Positions 50,770 through 64,000 of a stretch of 64,000 bases of DNA are shown here, one piece after another. The stretch spans positions 58,594,053-58,658,052 of the forward strand of contig OX457027.1 of NCBI GenBank assembly GCA_949752745.1, written 5' to 3'. A program made the translations under genes and the position numbers. Each line of letters begins with the position of its first letter. Position 1 is the stretch's first letter. Source of the stretch: Protula sp. h YS-2021 (taxonomy: Eukaryota; Annelida; Polychaeta; Sabellida; Serpulidae). The notes below the pieces were generated by a model. The model was given only the letters and a program-made list of their open reading frames with translations. It had not been told where the DNA came from and did no database searches.

Positions 50770-52299
50770 CCTTTATCATTTTTTTTAATAATTTATCCCA
50801 AAAAATTTGCAGTCGAAACACCTCCATTGCAAAGACCCGAAAGTACGAATTGACTTATTTCGAGTTAGGCGAGATAAAATCGGTCTACGTGTACGACGTA
50901 GTTAAATTTGAACTTTTGGACGGTAACCTAACATAGATAAAAACACTCTGCAGGTTGCTACATCAGAAAAAAAGTAAGAGAAAAAACTCGAGTAAGGAAA
51001 ATTCAGAAAAAATGTGATGAGCCACAAAACAAATTTATAAAAAAGGAAACTGGAATATTGAAGTTTGTCATTTTTTTTCAAATATCTCTTATTGGGCTTT
51101 GTCTTCTAACTTATTTATTTCACTAAATTTGCATTTATTTGATTGTGTCAAAAATGTAATAAATGTAGATATACATGTCAAAATTGTGAGAACTTTGAGT
51201 GTGCCTTTCCTCACATTCTAGACACACAGGTTACTGCTCAGGCATATAAATACATGTTACAGTCAACAAGTGCAATCGGTCATTACACGTAATGGCCATA
51301 TTTTCAGAAATTACGCTTAATGCCTGTGATCGCCAGTCATTTCACGAAATGCCTAAAATTTTCAGCAGTTATGTGTAATGACTGAAACTTGAGGGCCCAA
51401 ATTACACCAGATAAACAACAAGAACTCACTTAAGAAGCGTAATACTTAAACTGATGAGAGAACCATATTTTGATGGTCTAATGGACACTGTAGTGATTTT
51501 AGCACTGGTTATAAAAAGCCGTATCATGGAAGTAAAGTAACTTTTAGAGGTATGATTTCGGTTAATTAAAAACTTCAACCAGTTTCGATCTGCTGTTCAG
51601 TTGCTTGGCGATTCCTTTTGACCTCCTAACCAGTGGGTCGTTTTTCTCTGTCGGACCTGTCACTGTTTCTGTCGTCCGAAATTGAAATGGCTATAGATAT
51701 CAAGTGATTTTGGCATACGCTGTGGAGCAGCTTGGATGGTATTAAAAGTGATAACGCATTTTTGCGTACAAGTTGTCCCTGAGCGTGGTGTCTACACCTG
51801 GCCACTGGACTACGAGCTCGTACTTGTCACAGGACAGCCGGCCACCACCAAAATTTATTAACATGTAGCCTGTGCCTCTGACAGCGTTATTCAGTGTCAC
51901 CTGATGAATTTAAAACTTCATGCCGAGAGTTTTGCTTTTTTCATTCTGAAATTTATTTCGAACATTTTTTCATAAAAAATTACGTCATTTACTTCTATGT
52001 GCATTGGCCTATTAGGGGCATAGTTTGTTGTTAATTGAAACAGGTAAATTTTGAGTAATTGATGTTGACCCCCACACCCAGTGTCTAAGTAAAACTTCGC
52101 TCCTTTTGCATCCTTCTATAGTGCAGCCTGGCCTTTAAAGACAAGCTCTGTCGTATTGATAAAACGTAATAATTTGGAAAACCACCAATCCAAACTGTAT
52201 TCACACATGAAATTCATTTGAATGGTGATGGAAACTAGACTGAGTTGAGACGAGGTCTTGTGACCGAAATTGTAAAGTTGCTTTTGATATGCATTTCAG
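50770..52299. other. No gene recognised; palindromic cluster
   Basis: Within 51275-51400 lie four related quasi-palindromic words around GTCATTACACGTAATGGCC. The remainder up to the first PRMT6 exon shows nothing recognisable. Confidence 0.55.
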
Positions 52300-52351
52300 A
52301 GAAAAGAATTTCAGCTCGAAATTACTATAGACGATAGCAAACACATTGGAA

Positions 52352-52377
<26 letters not shown>
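52300..52377 (+). CDS. PRMT6: PRMT6 exon with the first ATG
   Basis: The acceptor is GCATTTCAG and the donor GTGAGT. Coding starts at the ATG at 52352 (MERDENYF) and leaves two bases of a split arginine codon. The 52 nt before the ATG contain TAG in the coding frame, but are open in another frame that fits the two candidate upstream exons. Confidence 0.82.
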
Positions 52378-60801
<8,424 letters not shown>

Positions 60802-61040
60802 GTAATGAGACGTAATAGCCACATGGAGACCAACCCCCCCCCCTCCTCCCGAGCACCTGCGACCCAGGACGCGGGGGTCCTTAGCCCCGATCTGGCCGCG
60901 ACATCCCACCAGTCTCACTACAGGATTTGGGTAATACCCACATCGACACCGTGCCACCAACGCACGCGTTAGTCCGAGGTGCAGAGGCCGTCAGCCTTGA
61001 CATGGCCACGAAATCCCCCCGGGGTCACCACAGAGGTCAG
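60802..61040 (+). repeat. Two degenerate copies of the PRMT6 exon 3' half
   Basis: Copy 1 ends at 60930, 129 bp after the exon end, and reads AGVLSPDLAATSHQSHYRIW in the exon's frame, against AEVLSLDLATISRQCHHRIQ in the exon. It keeps a GTAATA donor-like end and has a C run. Copy 2 ends near 61040 and can be read as VPPTHALVRGAEAVSLDMAT, but is out of frame with copy 1. Confidence 0.85.
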
Positions 61041-61050
61041 ACTGCTGTCA

Positions 61051-63458
61051 ATGGCGTAGACCAAAATTTACCTGTTGGGGATCCTGGGTAGAGACCACGG
61101 CTTTTCGTAAGCTTTTCGTAGAAACTTTACCACTATTTCTCAGGGGGTGTGTAGGTGATATCTCTCAACAAGCCTAATAGCATTACAGCTGTTGGGACTA
61201 GCCCCGTACCTGTAGTGACGTAAGCATATTATTAGATCTTTCCTAGCGCGCTCCTCTGGCCCGGAGGTCACGTGTCCTGAGGGCGTATAATATCCTTTCT
61301 TTTGGTTATTACCTGACTACGAAAGAAGCTTACTGTTTATAAACTTGGATGTAGGAAATTCGGGTATAGCTTCACTTGGAATATAAGATTGACGTAAACG
61401 AAGTATTTACGTCAAGACGAGGTGATTTAGATGTGCCACACATTTACTTCTTATTAAGTGATGGCCGATGCATCGCTCAGGGAGTAATAACAATTGCTCA
61501 ATGAAGCAAGATGCGTTTAGAAAAGGCAGTGTTTTCATCTTATGGAAAGTGCTTAGGCTAACGTGGTTATTCCTTAGTGTCCTGCCATGCAAGGAGTCGG
61601 GGGAAGGGGTGGACAGCTGTGGGTAATATGCCTCGTTCTCTGGGTGCCAACTGGCAAAATAGAGGGGCGGGGGATGCTGGAAGGAAAGGGGGTTAGGGCG
61701 GGTAGAGTTATGCGAGCAGTGTGGTTGTTTGAATATTGGATAAGGTAGGGCGTGGGTTGAACTTTGAAGTGCCGGTTTTCTGAATAACATGTTTTTGAGA
61801 ATAAACAATTGTGCATTATTTTGTCATCTGTCAGCGGTTCGACATAAGAAAATGTTCGGTGTAGTTATGGTCATCGGAAAGGATTTATGTTGGGACTGAT
61901 CCTTTGTGAATGATGTAAGTAGCAGAAACATTTAAAGCACGTTTTACACACGTTTGTTTACAAAGATTAAGTCGAGTTTATTGCTCTTTATCGCACAAAC
62001 TTGCCAACTGTTTAAGGTTTGCACTGTATCCTTGACGTAAAAAGGCGCCTTCAAGCTTTAGCAGAACGAATGCAAAAACTTGGCTTGGAATAAGGTCAGC
62101 CTCACAGCCCCACAGTATTAAAGCTGAGCGCTGCCATTTCGAATTCGTGCTGCCTGTTACCCCCGCCCATCTGTATTAGCCTTGTCGTATTGGGTTAAAA
62201 AGCTCAATTTGTCATGAATAAATAAGGTGGCAGATTTAATAACCTCTTCTTATTTGACGTTAGTGGTTTTACACATTCCCAAGGCTTCCAGTTCCCGATT
62301 CATCGTGGCAGGTACTCCAAAAAAAAAAAAAAAGACTAACGGCGGTTACTTTTGGCTGATATGTCTTTCACGTGACACCAGAAAACCTTTCTTAACATTT
62401 CTTATTTAAGATTTTCTGTCGTGTAGCAGTGCTTAATAAATAACATATGCAACAGAGAGAAGTTTTTGTTTGCTGGATAATCCTGTACAACCACCAGTAG
62501 TGAAAAGATGTTTTTGAGAGCTGGACTTTATTTTACTTATAATTAATATACGAATATAAATTGAAGGTCCTGCAAACGGTATCAGTCTATCGCTGCAAAT
62601 GGTCCTCACATGTTCAATAACAACAAAAACAACAAAAATAAAAGGAAAAGAAATTAAACCACAGTTGCATCGCTAGCTGATAGCAGATGTATCTGTCAGC
62701 CATAACTACATGCCAATCTAAATGATCTTTAATAATTGCTGTCGTTTATTCATGGTGAATTCATCGTTCCAAGCACAGCTCCCTACAGTGTTAGTATGCA
62801 TGTTCTAACCGATGGGAAATGATGGGATTTTGTCTGAGCATTGGTAGTAAAGGGCATTTTTTTTATTAATGAATATTTTGTGGATGATTTATCAACGTAG
62901 ACCTATCTTCGTTTGTCTAAACATCAACTGCACTTAATTTCGAAATTATGGGTTCTGAATTTATAATTGTCAGAATCTTATCTCTCCAAACAATTTTGTT
63001 TAAATATTTCATACAGGACTAATTTACAACCCACGCAAGGTGGCATTTTTATCGAAATTGCTCATAAAGTTATCAAATGGCAAGTGCAGTTAAACGGGAA
63101 ACGATAGTTGTCCTTTGAGCTCTTCAAACCTGGAGCGGCACGTTGTTAACCCAGCCGACTTTTTCGGACTGGATTAGTCATATCACTATAGGGGGCTTGA
63201 ATGTGTTTGCGTATGTTAAATTTTTTCTTTAAAATGCCACTTCTCCTACAGTATTGCTTCACTCGTTTTGATATTACGCAGTGTTCGATTAAAAGCGAAT
63301 TTGTTACTTTTACACAAAAATGAATATCTGCATTTTAGATTTTTATCCAGTATAGAAGCAGTGTCGCGATGAGAATTAAACCCGGGGGAACCTGGACGAA
63401 AATATATTTGAATTTTGAATAAACTGGACAATTACAGGGCATTTATTTCCGCTTGTAG
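61051..63458. other. Probable PRMT6 intron, no exon recognised
   Basis: The gene should continue here, yet I found no stretch resembling the C-terminal PRMT domain with usable splice sites. Open frames at 61407-61816 match nothing known. Poly-A tracts occur near 62318. Confidence 0.5.
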
Positions 63459-63565
63459 ATCTAACCCCACCCCCCCCCCCCCTCCTACCCCCGGTGAAAA
63501 AACCCTCCATTTTTGCAGATTAGGTCTAAAGCCCCTCAAGTCAACTCCCTCCATCTCTACCATAA
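63459..63565. repeat. Poly-C dispersed repeat, partner of 29283-29410
   Basis: A long C run is followed by CCCTCCATTTTTGCAGAT and GGTCTAAAGCCCC-like sequence in the same order as at 29283-29410. Confidence 0.6.
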
Positions 63566-64000
63566 TTGCCTGTACAACATTTATATCGTTGCTAGCCGGA
63601 CAAAAAAATGACTGCAATACAGGCTAACTGGCGATATTTCCCACACTGATTATTTGGAGCAGTTTCACACATTATATTTAGACTTTGTATAGGAATCTGG
63701 CCTGTTTGGGTTTACGTCCAGTTGAAAGTTGTATTAAATTCACACACTTACTCTTTGGCAGATAAACAGGTCAGCTCCGGTGTAATCGCAGACTACAGCG
63801 CACCATAGCAAGAATTTATTTCACGGTTGGTTACACCATGAGAAGACTATTAGATTTCCCCCAGCCACCTCCATCGCGTTGGAGCAACTTTGCATTGTAT
63901 CAGAAAATCCTTTTTATGGCTCCTGCCGAATTCATTATCCTTGAGATCAGGGGCAGGTCGGCGCTCTAATTAACATTGTTTAAAAATTGATGTGAACCTA
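63566..64000. other. No gene recognised
   Basis: No repeat or coding exon could be recognised up to the window edge. Confidence 0.5.

Overview
The window is eukaryotic nuclear DNA from an invertebrate animal. It is AT-rich and intron-rich, has no bacterial-style operons, and is crowded with transposon remnants and tandem repeats. The tRNA-derived SINEs, the SINE-like repeats ending in (CAAA)n or (TCAA)n, and the LINE fragments together suggest a lophotrochozoan, most likely a mollusc. That is inference from repeat style and is not proven. Only two convincing protein-coding genes are present, and nearly all other open reading frames are shadows of repeats.

Genes. On the minus strand (41831-43479) lies a complete two-exon gene for a NUDT7-type Nudix hydrolase (coenzyme A diphosphatase), with an intact Nudix box and a divergent peroxisomal C-terminus. 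On the plus strand (52352-60801, running off the right edge) are nine coding exons of a type I protein arginine methyltransferase closest to PRMT6, with the S-adenosylmethionine motif and both glutamates of the double-E loop. All nine exons join in one frame (229 codons). Two further plus-strand candidate exons (17956-18031 and 34785-34829) could be 5' exons of this gene. If so, NUDT7 sits inside a PRMT6 intron on the opposite strand.

Repeats, left to right. Positions 1-11903 are a tandem array of a roughly 3.94-kb non-coding unit, with one internally deleted copy and a truncated last copy. Next come a SINE/LINE cluster (11955-13290) and a diverged partial unit (13932-15920). Between 17 and 31 kb are dispersed repeats, a 61-bp minisatellite (21395-22120), a 180-bp satellite (23110-25890) carrying a long (AT)n run, and a 67-bp minisatellite (28064-28570). 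From 31 to 41 kb the sequence is mostly featureless, with a hairpin, a repeat pair and old fragments of the 3.94-kb unit. From 41 to 52 kb are NUDT7 with a second 67-bp minisatellite in its intron, a short hAT-like element, and a LINE with a YADD motif. PRMT6 introns hold a pogo/Tigger-type element, a hAT-type element with a nested repeat, and a near-perfect 118-bp hairpin.

The most notable signal is in PRMT6. The 3' end of its second coding exon, with its splice donor, matches the unit of a 41-bp minisatellite in the following intron. The 3' end of its last visible exon is likewise followed by two degenerate copies of itself, the first in frame. These look like arrays of splice-donor copies seeded from coding exons. 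All comparisons were made by eye; no alignment, search or folding program was run.
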